Origin: Acidimicrobiales bacterium
GTDB taxonomy: Bacteria > Actinomycetota > Acidimicrobiia > Acidimicrobiales > MedAcidi-G1
DNA: 64,000 nt
NCBI GenBank assembly: GCA_014237715.1
Contig: JAAZZG010000003.1
Location: forward strand, 195,291 to 259,290
Reading direction: 5' to 3'
The translations under genes were made by a program, and so were the position numbers. Below, piece by piece: positions 26,022 through 34,175 of this stretch. Positions within the stretch are counted from its first letter, which is position 1. The number at the start of each line of letters is the position of its first letter. Under the pieces are notes generated by a model, which worked only from the letters and a program-made list of their open reading frames with translations, was not told where the DNA came from and did not search any database.

Positions 26022-26855
26022 ATGACCGCCGTTCGTCGGCAGCGCGACGTCCTACGGGTTGCCGGACCCGATGCCCGGACGTACCTCCAGGGCCAGCTCA
26101 GCCAGGACGTCGACGCTCTGGACGTCGGTGGTGCAGCGAACACCTTCGTGTTGCAGCCCACCGGCAAGGTCGAGGCGTGGATGCGGATCTCGAGGATGGC
26201 CGACGACGTGTTCATGTTGGATATGGACGCTGGTTGGGGAGCGGTCGTACTCGCCCGCCTGACCCGTTTCTTACTGCGGACCGCCTGCACGGTGGAACCC
26301 GTCGACTGGGACCTGGTCACGGTGCTGGATGCTGAGATGGGGTCGGTGGATGTTCCTCCAGACGGGCTGGCGTTGCCTGTGGCCTGGCCCGGCCTACGAG
26401 CCGTCGACCTGCTCGGTCCGTTGGTTGATATTCCTGAAGGCCTCACCGATGGTGACGACTCGATGTGGGAGCAACGTCGGATCGCTGCCGGCATCCCGAT
26501 GATGGGTGCCGAGATGGATGAGACGACCATCCCTGGTGCCACCGGAGTGGTCGACCGGTCGGCCAGCTTCACCAAGGGGTGCTACACCGGTCAGGAGCTG
26601 GTGGCACGGGTCGACAGTCGGAGCGCCGGAACCCCGACACGAATCGTGCGGGCAGTCGGACAGGGTTCCCTGCCGTTGACCGGGGCAGAGATCACGCTTG
26701 ATGGTGTTGTGGCCGGTCGGCTGACCAGCGTGGCCACCCGACCCGGGTCAGGACCCGACGACGGGTTCGTGGCCCTCGCTCAGGTCAAGCGGGCCATTGT
26801 GGTGCCGGTGATGGTGGACGCCGACGGTACGCCGGTCTCACTCCTCGCTGACTGA
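26022..26855 (+). CDS. ygfZ: YgfZ/GcvT-like folate-binding protein
   Basis: A 277-residue protein of the YgfZ family, involved in assembly or repair of certain Fe-S enzymes through folate. The signature KGCYTGQELVAR (Lys185, Cys187) is present, and RTYLQGQLSQDV near the N-terminus matches the GcvT-type barrel. The ATG at 26022 follows trpE by 22 bases; a frame open from 25980 is possible but lacks support. Its 3' end overlaps the convergent histidine kinase gene by 18 bases. Confidence 0.85.
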   Translation: MTAVRRQRDVLRVAGPDARTYLQGQLSQDVDALDVGGAANTFVLQPTGKVEAWMRISRMADDVFMLDMDAGWGAVVLARLTRFLLRTACTVEPVDWDLVTVLDAEMGSVDVPPDGLALPVAWPGLRAVDLLGPLVDIPEGLTDGDDSMWEQRRIAAGIPMMGAEMDETTIPGATGVVDRSASFTKGCYTGQELVARVDSRSAGTPTRIVRAVGQGSLPLTGAEITLDGVVAGRLTSVATRPGSGPDDGFVALAQVKRAIVVPVMVDADGTPVSLLAD

Positions 26856-28271
26856 GGGGACCCGTACCACCATCTCGGTGCCTCCGTCGGGAGGTGCCAC
26901 GGCTTCGACCTCGCCATCCATGGCTTGTACCAGTTCGCGGACGATGGCCAGCCCCAGGCCGGAACCTGACTCCCGGACGGTCGGGCGGTGCTGGGCCACG
27001 TAGAGACGCTCGAATACGTGGGGGAGGTCGTCGGCTGGGATGCCCAGGCCATCGTCAGTGATACGGACCTGGATCCACGGGCCTGTTGGCTGGATCTCGA
27101 CCGTCAGGGTGGTTGCCGCGTACCGCAGACCATTTTCGACCAAGTTGCCCACTATCTGCGCCCAGCGATCGTGGTCGACCATTGACACGACGACGTCGTT
27201 AGCGATACCGGCTGGGTTCGTTGCGGAGGTTTGGACGATGACCTGGATGCCGGCTTCAGCGGCCGCCGGGCCGAAAGCGTCGACCACCTCGGTGGTCGAC
27301 GCCGCAATGTCCACCGGGTGCAGGTCTAGGGCGAACTGTCGGGCATCCAGACGGGCCAACTCCAGTAGGTCGCGGACGAGGCGTTCCAGACGAGAGGCCT
27401 CGGCCAGGATCACCTTGCCGGCCCGGATGGGCTCGGAGATCGTCCCTTCGGCCAGACCCTCTGCGTACCCGCGGATGGAGGTCATGGGTGTCCGGAGATC
27501 GTGAGAGACCGAGAGCAGAAACTGGCGTTCCAGGCCCCGAGACCGCTCCAGTCCCTCAGCCATGGCGTTTACCGCTGCCACCAGCTCGGAGACCTCGTCT
27601 GGCCGCCGCGATGGTGACCCGGCCGGGTACGGATCCACTCGGGCATCCAATCGGCCGGCGGCGATTTGGTGGGCGGCCGCAGCTACCTCGGTCACCGGCC
27701 GGGCCAGAGAGTGGCTAAGGCGGAGGGCTACGAGCACGGAGACGATGATGGACACCAACGCACCTAGCAACATCCACTGGTAGGTGCCGGCCAGAGGGTC
27801 GACGGATCGACGGCTGGCTACTACGACGATGGCTGGACCGGTGGCGTCAGCCGGCAACGGCACCACGGCGGCCGCCCAGGCCACAGCGTCTCGGACCCCC
27901 GATGTGTGGACCGCTTCGTCGGGCCCAGCAGCCTCCTCGGCCAATGGACGCAGGTCGTCGGCGGTCACAACATTTGGAAGATTGCTGAGGACAAATAGGG
28001 GACTGCCATCACGTGGGACCACGGCCATGCCGATTTCGTCGAGGTTCATCGAGTGACGGAGCCGTTCGCGGACACCCTGGCTGAGTCTGGGATGGGTCAG
28101 GTATGACATCCCATCCTCGAACGCCGCGGCCATGGCCAGGGTCTGGCCGACCACATGGCGTTCAGTGGTCGACGCCGAGCGGGTCGAAGCGACCACCGCG
28201 GTTCCTGCGCCCACCAGGACGAGGGCCAGAACCACCAGTCCGACCATGGTGGTCAGCAGTCGGATCCTCAT
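26838..28271 (-). CDS. Two-component sensor histidine kinase
   Basis: A 477-residue membrane kinase. There are two hydrophobic segments (about 8-28 and 165-185) flanking an extracytoplasmic sensor region, a HAMP linker (about 186-245), a HisKA domain with His257 in SVSHDLRTPMTSIRGY, and an HATPase domain with NLVENGLRYA, DDGLGIP and SGLGLAIV. The ATG at 28271 places the first membrane helix correctly; 12 further upstream residues would overlap the regulator. The partner response regulator ends 13 bases upstream. The signal is unknown. Confidence 0.93.
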   Translation of the reverse strand: MRIRLLTTMVGLVVLALVLVGAGTAVVASTRSASTTERHVVGQTLAMAAAFEDGMSYLTHPRLSQGVRERLRHSMNLDEIGMAVVPRDGSPLFVLSNLPNVVTADDLRPLAEEAAGPDEAVHTSGVRDAVAWAAAVVPLPADATGPAIVVVASRRSVDPLAGTYQWMLLGALVSIIVSVLVALRLSHSLARPVTEVAAAAHQIAAGRLDARVDPYPAGSPSRRPDEVSELVAAVNAMAEGLERSRGLERQFLLSVSHDLRTPMTSIRGYAEGLAEGTISEPIRAGKVILAEASRLERLVRDLLELARLDARQFALDLHPVDIAASTTEVVDAFGPAAAEAGIQVIVQTSATNPAGIANDVVVSMVDHDRWAQIVGNLVENGLRYAATTLTVEIQPTGPWIQVRITDDGLGIPADDLPHVFERLYVAQHRPTVRESGSGLGLAIVRELVQAMDGEVEAVAPPDGGTEMVVRVPSVSEE

Positions 28272-28284
28272 GAAGTGTGCCTCA

Positions 28285-28989
28285 TCAGTCCAGCCGATAA
28301 CCGACACCGCGGACGGTGGCCAGGGGGAGGTCGTCGCCTAACTTCCGACGGACCTGCCGCACGTGGACGTCGACCGTCCGCTCGTCACCGATCCAGCCGT
28401 CGCCCCATGCACCGTCCAGGATCTGGCGCCGGGTCAGCGCTCGACCGACGTGTTCGACGAGAAACCACAGCAGGGCGAACTCCCGGGCGGCCAGTGAGGC
28501 CACGACGCCATCCACCGTGACCTCGAGGCGTTCGCCGTCGATGCGGACACCGCCGAACTCGACCACCGGTCCGGTCGTCGTCGCGGCCCTCGCTGAGCGG
28601 CGGAGCACTGCGCGGACACGGCCCATGAGTTCGCGGGGGCTGAACGGCTTGATCACGTAGTCGTCGGCGCCCAACTCGAAGCCGACTATCCGGTCAACTT
28701 CGTCGTCGCGGGCCGTGATCATGATGATGGGAACGTCCGAAGTGGCACGGATGCGCCGGCAGGCCTCCAGGCCGTCGATGCCGCCCGGCAGGCCGAGGTC
28801 GAGGAGTACCAGTGCCGGCGATCGTTCGGCGAACAGGACCAGCGCCCGCTCGCCGCTGTCGGCCAGGTAGGGCCGATGGCCGTCCTGACGGAGGTACAGG
28901 TCCAGGAGGTCGGCGATGTGGGGCTCGTCCTCGATGACCAGGATCACGGCACCGTCGATACGCGTCGGGTCACCTGAATCTCCAGCCAT
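28285..28989 (-). CDS. OmpR-family response regulator
   Basis: A 234-residue regulator with a receiver domain (LVIEDEPHIADLL, phosphoacceptor Asp64 in LLDLGLPGG, Lys114 in VIKPFSP) and a C-terminal winged helix (REFALLWFLVEH, VHVRQVRRKLGDD, TVRGVGYRLD). It forms an operon with the kinase that follows. The intergenic region up to trpC carries repeated CCATCGTNGCA sequences that may be its own binding sites. The start at 28989 is chosen from domain position; in-frame sequence to 29103 overlaps trpC. Confidence 0.93.
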   Translation of the reverse strand: MAGDSGDPTRIDGAVILVIEDEPHIADLLDLYLRQDGHRPYLADSGERALVLFAERSPALVLLDLGLPGGIDGLEACRRIRATSDVPIIMITARDDEVDRIVGFELGADDYVIKPFSPRELMGRVRAVLRRSARAATTTGPVVEFGGVRIDGERLEVTVDGVVASLAAREFALLWFLVEHVGRALTRRQILDGAWGDGWIGDERTVDVHVRQVRRKLGDDLPLATVRGVGYRLD

Positions 28990-28993
28990 GACC

Positions 28994-29033
28994 CCATCGT
29001 TGCACGATGGATCCTCCAAAACCCATCGTGGCA
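28994..29033. promoter_or_regulatory. Candidate response-regulator binding repeats
   Basis: Two direct copies of CCATCGTNGCA at 28994-29004 and 29023-29033, 29 bases start to start. The first copy is also half of an inverted repeat, CCATCGT-TGC-ACGATGG (28994-29010). They lie just upstream of the response-regulator gene and about 65 bases from trpC. Autoregulation is an inference. Confidence 0.45.
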
Positions 29034-29083
29034 GATGAGGGTTGTGTGAGGGAATCGGCTCCGGGGCACCTCGGGGGTGTCGG

Positions 29084-29089
29084 TAGCCT
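29084..29089 (+). promoter_or_regulatory. -10 box, leaderless promoter of trpCFBA
   Basis: TAGCCT, six bases before the trpC GTG at 29096. Confidence 0.55.
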
Positions 29090-29095
29090 CCGGTC

Positions 29096-29902
29096 GTGGC
29101 CACCTATCTCGATCGGATCCTCGACGTACATCGCACGGCCGCCGCTGCCGATCGCCGGAGCGTCGGTGCACTAGTCGATGCGGCGCTCGGGCTACCCGAA
29201 GCACGGCGCTTCACTGACGCTCTGGTGGAAGCTCCGGCCGGAGAACCGGCGGTAATCGCTGAGGTAAAGCGCCGTTCGCCCTCACGGGGAGACCTGGCCG
29301 TTGACCTCGACCCGGTGGGCACCGCCATGGAATACGTTGCTGGGGGAGCGGCTTGCCTCTCGGTCCTGACCGACGTCGACCACTTCGGAGGATCGCCAGA
29401 CGATCTAGCCGCTGCCCGAGATGCCGTAGGGGTCCCGGTACTCCGAAAGGATTTCACCATCGACGCCCGCGACGTCTGCGATGCCCGTCTGATGGGGGCC
29501 GATGCGGTGCTCCTGATTGCTGCGGCACTCGACGATGCCGAGTTGACCGACTTTCACGCCCTGGCCGTCGAAGTGGGCCTCGACGCCCTCGTGGAGATCC
29601 ACGACGAGGCCGAACTGGAGCGAGCCCTGACGGTCGGTGCGCGGCTCATAGGGGTCAATCAACGGGATCTGGTCACCTTCGAGGTCGACACGGCCCGGGC
29701 CGTCCGCATGGCCCCGCTCATGCCTGACTGGGTCGTTCGGGTAGCCGAGTCGGGCATCCGGGGGCCCGCCGACGCCCGCACGCTTGTGGATGCCGGCTAC
29801 CACGCACTCCTGGTGGGCGAGTTGCTGGTGACCTCGAGCGACCGCACGGGTGCCGTGCGAGCCCTCCGGGGGGCGCCCGAGGGACTACAAAATGAGGGAT
29901 GA
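29096..29902 (+). CDS. trpC: Indole-3-glycerol phosphate synthase
   Basis: A 268-residue barrel enzyme forming the indole ring of tryptophan. Visible are VIAEVKRRSPSRGDL, SVLTDVDHFGGS, VLRKDFTID, LIGVNQRDL and VAESGI. It is monofunctional. It is first in trpC-trpF-trpB-trpA, with overlapping or nearly overlapping ends throughout. The GTG start has a leaderless -10 box. Confidence 0.95.
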   Translation: MATYLDRILDVHRTAAAADRRSVGALVDAALGLPEARRFTDALVEAPAGEPAVIAEVKRRSPSRGDLAVDLDPVGTAMEYVAGGAACLSVLTDVDHFGGSPDDLAAARDAVGVPVLRKDFTIDARDVCDARLMGADAVLLIAAALDDAELTDFHALAVEVGLDALVEIHDEAELERALTVGARLIGVNQRDLVTFEVDTARAVRMAPLMPDWVVRVAESGIRGPADARTLVDAGYHALLVGELLVTSSDRTGAVRALRGAPEGLQNEG

Positions 29903-30620
29903 TTCAGTCGTGTTCATCAAGATCTGTGGCATCACCTGCGCTGAGGACGCGTTGCTTGCCACGGCACTGGGCGCCGATGCCCTCGGCTTCATCTTCGCCC
30001 CGTCGCGGCGTCAGGTGAGTGAACGGGTGGTGCGCGACATCGTGGGACAGCTCCCGCCGGACGTGATGACAGTAGGGGTGTTCCGCAACACCGGGAAGGC
30101 CCGAGTAGTCGAGACGGTGAATCGAATAGGTCTACGAGCCGCCCAACTCCACGGCGATGAGTCGCCTACAACCACCCGCTGGGTAGCTGATCGGGTACCG
30201 GTGACCATCCGGGCACTGCCGGCCGGTTCGCCCGATCTGGACCGCTTCGACGAGTTCGGTGCTGACCTGCTCCTTCTGGATGCTCCTACCCCCGGAGCGG
30301 GCCAGGTGTTCGACTGGGCCATGGCCGACGGGCCGTCGTCGGCCAGACCGATGCTGCTGGCTGGTGGCCTCACACCAGACAACGTGGGTGAGGCCATCGA
30401 GCGGGTGGACCCTTACGGCGTTGACGTGGCCAGTGGCGTGGAAGCCGGGCCGGGGCGCAAGGATCCCCGCCTGTTGCGGGCGTTCATGATCAATGCGCGG
30501 GCGGCCCGACCGACCCGGGTCGAGGGCTATCGGGGCGACACGGAGAATCGTCCATTTGATTGGCAGCAGGACGAAGTTGAACCTCCCGGTGGGGTAGATC
30601 GAGGAATGGACCGGCCATGA
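29892..30620 (+). CDS. trpF: Phosphoribosylanthranilate isomerase with C-terminal tail
   Basis: A 242-residue barrel enzyme of tryptophan synthesis. The N-terminus VFIKICGIT holds the catalytic Cys, followed by [38 protein letters not shown] with the catalytic Asp, LAGGLTPDN and [15 protein letters not shown]. Family members usually end near this point; here about 45 extra polar residues follow. The ATG at 29892 has GAGGGA upstream and overlaps trpC by 11 bases; a GTG at 29910 is the alternative. A dedicated TrpF is uncommon in Actinobacteria that use PriA. Confidence 0.92.
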   Translation: MRDDSVVFIKICGITCAEDALLATALGADALGFIFAPSRRQVSERVVRDIVGQLPPDVMTVGVFRNTGKARVVETVNRIGLRAAQLHGDESPTTTRWVADRVPVTIRALPAGSPDLDRFDEFGADLLLLDAPTPGAGQVFDWAMADGPSSARPMLLAGGLTPDNVGEAIERVDPYGVDVASGVEAGPGRKDPRLLRAFMINARAARPTRVEGYRGDTENRPFDWQQDEVEPPGGVDRGMDRP

Positions 30621-31771
30621 CACTGCAGGAGCCCACACCGGACGGGAGGTTCGGCGAGTTCGGCGGCCGATTCGTGCCCGAGACGCTGATTCCGGCCGTC
30701 CTCGAGCTCGAAGTGGAGTTTCGTAAGGCCTGGGCCGACCCGACCTTCCGGACCGAACTGGATGCCCTATTGGCTGACTACGCCGGTCGGCCGTCCCCGA
30801 TGACCGAGTGTCACAACCTGTCCTCGGAACTGGGCTGTCGCTTGTTCCTGAAGCGGGAGGACCTCAATCACACGGGTTCTCACAAGATCAACAATGTGCT
30901 GGGTCAGGCCCTGCTGGCCCAGAGAATGGGCAAGACCCGCCTGCTGGCTGAGACCGGGGCGGGTCAGCACGGTGTCGCCTCAGCCACCGCAGCGGCCCTC
31001 CTCGGAATGGAGTGCTGTGTGTATATGGGCGAGGTCGACGTGAAGCGCCAGGAGCTCAACGTTTTCCGAATGCGCCTTCTGGGTGCTGAGGTCCGGACGG
31101 CAATGTCGGGTAGCCGTACTCTCAAGGACGCGGTGAACGAGGCCATGCGGGACTGGGTGGCCACGGTGGCAGAGTCGCACTACTGCCTCGGATCGGTCAT
31201 GGGCCCCCATCCGTACCCGTGGATGGTTCGCACGTTCCATGAGGTACTGGGTCGTGAGGCCCGCGAGCAGAGCGAGGCTTTGTTGGGTGGCCCGCCCGAC
31301 ATGGTGGTGGCCTGTGTGGGTGGTGGCTCCAACGCCATCGGCATCTTCTCGGGGTTTTCCGACGCGGCGACCGAACTGGTTGGCGTGGAGCCGGCGGGTG
31401 GCGCCGCGGTGGGGCGTGGTGTGCCAGGTGTGGTCCACGGCATGGACTCCTACCTAATGCAGGACGAGTTCGGTCAGGTACTGGAGGCTGAGTCGATTAG
31501 TGCCGGTCTGGACTATCCAGGGGTCGGCCCCGAGCACAGCCATCTAGCCTCCATCGGCCGAGCCCGGTACGAGGCGGTTACCGATGACGAGGTGGTCGAG
31601 GCCTTCCAGCTGCTAAGCCGGTCAGAGGGGATTATTCCGGCACTGGAACCGGCCCATGCCTTGGCCTGGGTCTCCCGGGAACGGGCAGCACTGGCCGGAA
31701 AATCGGTGGTGGTGAATCTGTCGGGGCGTGGCGACAAAGACGTGGCCCAGATGATGGACATTCTGGCGTGA
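30617..31771 (+). CDS. trpB: Tryptophan synthase beta chain
   Basis: A 384-residue PLP enzyme joining indole and serine. [12 protein letters not shown] opens the protein, Lys90 in [10 protein letters not shown] binds PLP, GAGQHG and GGGSNAIG bind the cofactor phosphate, and NLSGRGDKD closes it. This is the TrpB1 type that works with TrpA. The ATG overlaps the trpF stop (ATGA) and the end overlaps trpA (GTGA). Confidence 0.97.
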   Translation: MTLQEPTPDGRFGEFGGRFVPETLIPAVLELEVEFRKAWADPTFRTELDALLADYAGRPSPMTECHNLSSELGCRLFLKREDLNHTGSHKINNVLGQALLAQRMGKTRLLAETGAGQHGVASATAAALLGMECCVYMGEVDVKRQELNVFRMRLLGAEVRTAMSGSRTLKDAVNEAMRDWVATVAESHYCLGSVMGPHPYPWMVRTFHEVLGREAREQSEALLGGPPDMVVACVGGGSNAIGIFSGFSDAATELVGVEPAGGAAVGRGVPGVVHGMDSYLMQDEFGQVLEAESISAGLDYPGVGPEHSHLASIGRARYEAVTDDEVVEAFQLLSRSEGIIPALEPAHALAWVSRERAALAGKSVVVNLSGRGDKDVAQMMDILA

Positions 31772-32580
31772 GCATCCCGAACGAAGATGGGAGCTCGCGG
31801 GTGATCGGTCCGGTCGAGGCGGCACTGCGTGCTCGACGTGATGGTGGTGGCAAATGCCTCGTCGTGTACGTGACCGGCGGCCTTGGCGACGACTGGCTGG
31901 ACACGGCCCGGGCGGTAGCTGCCGCCGGTGCCGACGTGATCGAGATTGGGGTGCCGTTCTCGGATCCTGTAATGGATGGTCCGACGATCCAGGCCGCCAA
32001 TGACGTTGCTTTAGCCGGTGGTGCCACGCCGGTGAGCATCCTCAACGCCCTCCGGGATGCCGATGTGGGCGTGCCGCTGGCTGTGATGACCTACTACAAC
32101 ATTGCCTTTCGGATGGGTCTGGAACGGTTTGCCGAATCGCTGATCGTCTCGGGGGTGTCGGGCTGCATCCTGCCCGACCTTCCTTTGGAGGAGGCTGGTC
32201 CGTGGTTGGAGGTGGCGGCTGATGCTGGTGTCGAACCGATCCTCCTGGCTGCCCCTACGGCCCCTGACGATCGTCTGCCCCGCATCTGCGAGAGGACCCG
32301 CGGTTTTGTATATGGCGTCGGGCTTTTGGGGGTGACCGGGGTGCGGTCCGAGTTGGCGGCCAGCGCCGTCGAGATCGCCTCGCGACTCAAGCCCATCACT
32401 GATGTACCGGTACTGGTCGGCGTGGGTATCGGGACCCCATCACAGGCGGTAGAGGCATCGAGTCACGGTGACGGGGTGGTGGTCGGTTCGGCCGTCGTAC
32501 AACGCATGGTCGATCGGGCCGGCCCGGAGGGTGTCGCCGAGTTGGTGGCGGACTTCCGTGCCGCCCTCGACGCCGGCTGA
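31768..32580 (+). CDS. trpA: Tryptophan synthase alpha chain
   Basis: A 270-residue barrel enzyme that cleaves indole-3-glycerol phosphate. The catalytic pair is Glu59 in [20 protein letters not shown] and Asp137 in [19 protein letters not shown] and [10 protein letters not shown] complete the family pattern. It is the last gene of the trp operon and is followed by the globin gene after 24 bases. Confidence 0.96.
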   Translation: MSIPNEDGSSRVIGPVEAALRARRDGGGKCLVVYVTGGLGDDWLDTARAVAAAGADVIEIGVPFSDPVMDGPTIQAANDVALAGGATPVSILNALRDADVGVPLAVMTYYNIAFRMGLERFAESLIVSGVSGCILPDLPLEEAGPWLEVAADAGVEPILLAAPTAPDDRLPRICERTRGFVYGVGLLGVTGVRSELAASAVEIASRLKPITDVPVLVGVGIGTPSQAVEASSHGDGVVVGSAVVQRMVDRAGPEGVAELVADFRAALDAG

Positions 32581-32604
32581 CTCCCCGTCAGCGACCAGCC
32601 GCCA

Positions 32605-33048
32605 ATGACGAGTCAGAGCGTGCCCATGGGACGACAAAAGCCCTGGGTGCGGATTGGACCCGAGAGCACAGAGATCGTGGCCGACACGCTCTTCGAACTT
32701 GTGGGGCCCGAGTGGTTCGATGACCTGGCCGACCGATTTTACGATGGAGTGGCGGAGGACCCTGTACTGCGACCGCTGTATCCCGACGACCTGGCCGGTC
32801 CGGCCGGCCGGCTCGCCGGCTTCCTGCGCCAGTATTGGGGTGGCCCTGCCGACTACAGCGTCGAGCGGGGACACCCTCGGCTGCGGATGCGGCACGCCCC
32901 CTATATCATCGGCTCGGTCCAGCGGGACGCCTGGCTGACCTGCATGTCGACCGCGGTCGCCGGCGGCGGTCTCAGCCGGTCCGCCGAACTGGCGGTTATG
33001 GAGTACTTCCTGAACGCAGCCCAGCATCTGGTGAACGCTCCGGATTGA
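32605..33048 (+). CDS. Group II truncated haemoglobin
   Basis: A 147-residue haem protein of the trHbO/GlbO type. Tyr46 (B10), proximal His97 in RMRHAPY (F8) and Trp110 (G8) match the group II pattern, along with DRFYDGVAEDPVLRPLYP and FLRQYWGGPADY. Such proteins handle oxygen, NO or peroxide in Actinobacteria. Translation may start at the ATG at 32605 or at an in-frame ATG at 32626. It may be read from the trp transcript. Its stop is followed directly by a multi-stem inverted-repeat element. Confidence 0.92.
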   Translation: MTSQSVPMGRQKPWVRIGPESTEIVADTLFELVGPEWFDDLADRFYDGVAEDPVLRPLYPDDLAGPAGRLAGFLRQYWGGPADYSVERGHPRLRMRHAPYIIGSVQRDAWLTCMSTAVAGGGLSRSAELAVMEYFLNAAQHLVNAPD

Positions 33049-33164
33049 CTCTTTCGCGCCGCTACAGCGGCCGGGAACCGTCCGAAAGAGACCGTTGTCA
33101 TTTCCGATGGACTCGGAACCCGGAGACAGATCCTTGGAACGAAAGGCCTCCGGGATCGGAAATG
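33049..33164 (+). ncRNA. Candidate structured RNA element between globin and HU genes
   Basis: Nested inverted repeats fill this interval. Stem A pairs 33049-33056 with 33083-33090 (8 bp) and encloses hairpin B, 33058-33063 with 33066-33071 (6 bp). Stem C pairs 33099-33108 with 33155-33164 (10 bp, CATTTCCGAT). Inside it stem D pairs 33119-33125 with 33148-33154 (7 bp), and stem E pairs 33132-33135 with 33143-33146. All are exact. It matches no RNA family I can name. It could be a 3' end structure of the globin message, a 5' leader of HU, or a separate RNA. Confidence 0.45.
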
Positions 33165-33165
33165 C

Positions 33166-33194
33166 TTGACATTGGGTGCTGAAAGTAGTCGGAT
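33166..33194 (+). promoter_or_regulatory. Possible promoter of the HU gene
   Basis: TTGACA at 33166-33171 and TCGGAT at 33189-33194 with 17 bases between. The -35 is perfect and the -10 weak. Confidence 0.4.
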
Positions 33195-33248
33195 GTCATT
33201 TGACCACGAGGTGGGCAGACCCATCCCGAGACCCAAAGGAGATGGTCG

Positions 33249-33569
33249 ATGAACAAGAGCGATGTAATCGCAGCAATGGCGGACCGGGCTGGGACGTCCA
33301 ATAAGGATGCCGGTGCGTGTCTGGATGCCTTCTTCGATGTGGTGGCTGATGCGGTGGCCGCCGGTGGTGACAAGGTGTCGATTCCTGGTTGGATCTCGTT
33401 TGAGCAGGTCCACCGGGCGGCCCGGATGGCCCGTAACCCACAGACTGGCGAGCCTGTTCACGTGGCGGCCCGTAACGCCTGCAAGGTGTCTGTCGGCTCG
33501 AAGTTGAAGGCCGCTGCCAATAGCGGTGGTGGAGCGGCCGAGGCGGCGCCCTCACCCTCCTCCTGGTGA
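33249..33569 (+). CDS. HU-family DNA-binding protein
   Basis: A 106-residue nucleoid protein. MNKSDVIAAMADRAGTSNKDAG and the beta-arm region FEQVHRAARMARNPQTGEPVHVAAR match HU, with the RNPQTG tip that intercalates in DNA. A short Ala/Ser/Pro tail replaces the Lys-rich tail of mycobacterial HupB. AAAGGAG at 33235-33241 is one of the few strong ribosome sites in the window, fitting high expression. A terminator follows at 33617. Confidence 0.93.
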   Translation: MNKSDVIAAMADRAGTSNKDAGACLDAFFDVVADAVAAGGDKVSIPGWISFEQVHRAARMARNPQTGEPVHVAARNACKVSVGSKLKAAANSGGGAAEAAPSPSSW

Positions 33570-33616
33570 GCACTGCGGGTCGCCTACTGCGACTCGACAT
33601 CATCTGAGAAGTTGAC

Positions 33617-33646
33617 CGAGGCCGGGGTGGCGACACCCCGGCCTCG
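33617..33646 (+). terminator. Terminator hairpin after the HU gene
   Basis: A perfect 13-base stem (CGAGGCCGGGGTG and its complement) with a GCGA tetraloop, then TGCATTT. It lies 48 bases after the HU stop. Confidence 0.75.
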
Positions 33647-33699
33647 TGCATTTCGGCCCACCGACAGATTCCCGACCCTGTTTGGAAGGAACTTCCAAC

Positions 33700-34134
33700 G
33701 TGTCCGACATCCTGCTACCACCTGAGGCGGTCATTCCGCACCGTGATCCGTTCCTCTTGTTGACCGAGGTCACCGAAGTGACCTCGGGGGAGCGGGCCGT
33801 GGGCCACTGGGACCTGACCGGTGACGAGCCTTTCTTTGCTGGACATTTCCCTGGTCGACCGACGCTCCCCGGTGTTTTGATGTGTGAATCGATCGCCCAG
33901 TTGGGGGCCTATGCCCTGCTCAGCCGCCCGGACTTCGTCGGTCGTCTAGCTCTTTTCGGTGGTCTTGACGGGGTTCGGTTCCGGCGTCAAGTGGTACCGG
34001 GCGAGCGGTTGGACCTGGAGGTGGAACTGAGTCGGGTGTCGGCCAGGGCCGGCAAGGGCACGGGACGGGCCTCGGTGGGCGGCGAGGAGGCGTGCCGGTG
34101 TGAGCTGATGTTCGTCTTCGTGGACGCCGCCTGA
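33700..34134 (+). CDS. fabZ: 3-hydroxyacyl-ACP dehydratase, FabZ type
   Basis: A 144-residue hot-dog-fold dehydratase of fatty-acid elongation. PHRDPFLLLTEV is followed by FFAGHFPGRPTLPGVLMCESIAQ with catalytic His49 and Glu63, and VRFRRQVVPGERLDLEVEL near the end. The GTG at 33700 has GGAAGGA at 33684-33690; a frame open from 33646 includes the HU terminator and was rejected. It converges on the fab operon. Actinobacteria with a type II system as here use FabZ. Confidence 0.9.
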   Translation: MSDILLPPEAVIPHRDPFLLLTEVTEVTSGERAVGHWDLTGDEPFFAGHFPGRPTLPGVLMCESIAQLGAYALLSRPDFVGRLALFGGLDGVRFRRQVVPGERLDLEVELSRVSARAGKGTGRASVGGEEACRCELMFVFVDAA

Positions 34135-34175
34135 CCAACTCGACGGGTCGCTGACTGGCTGACCGGAGCCGGGAA

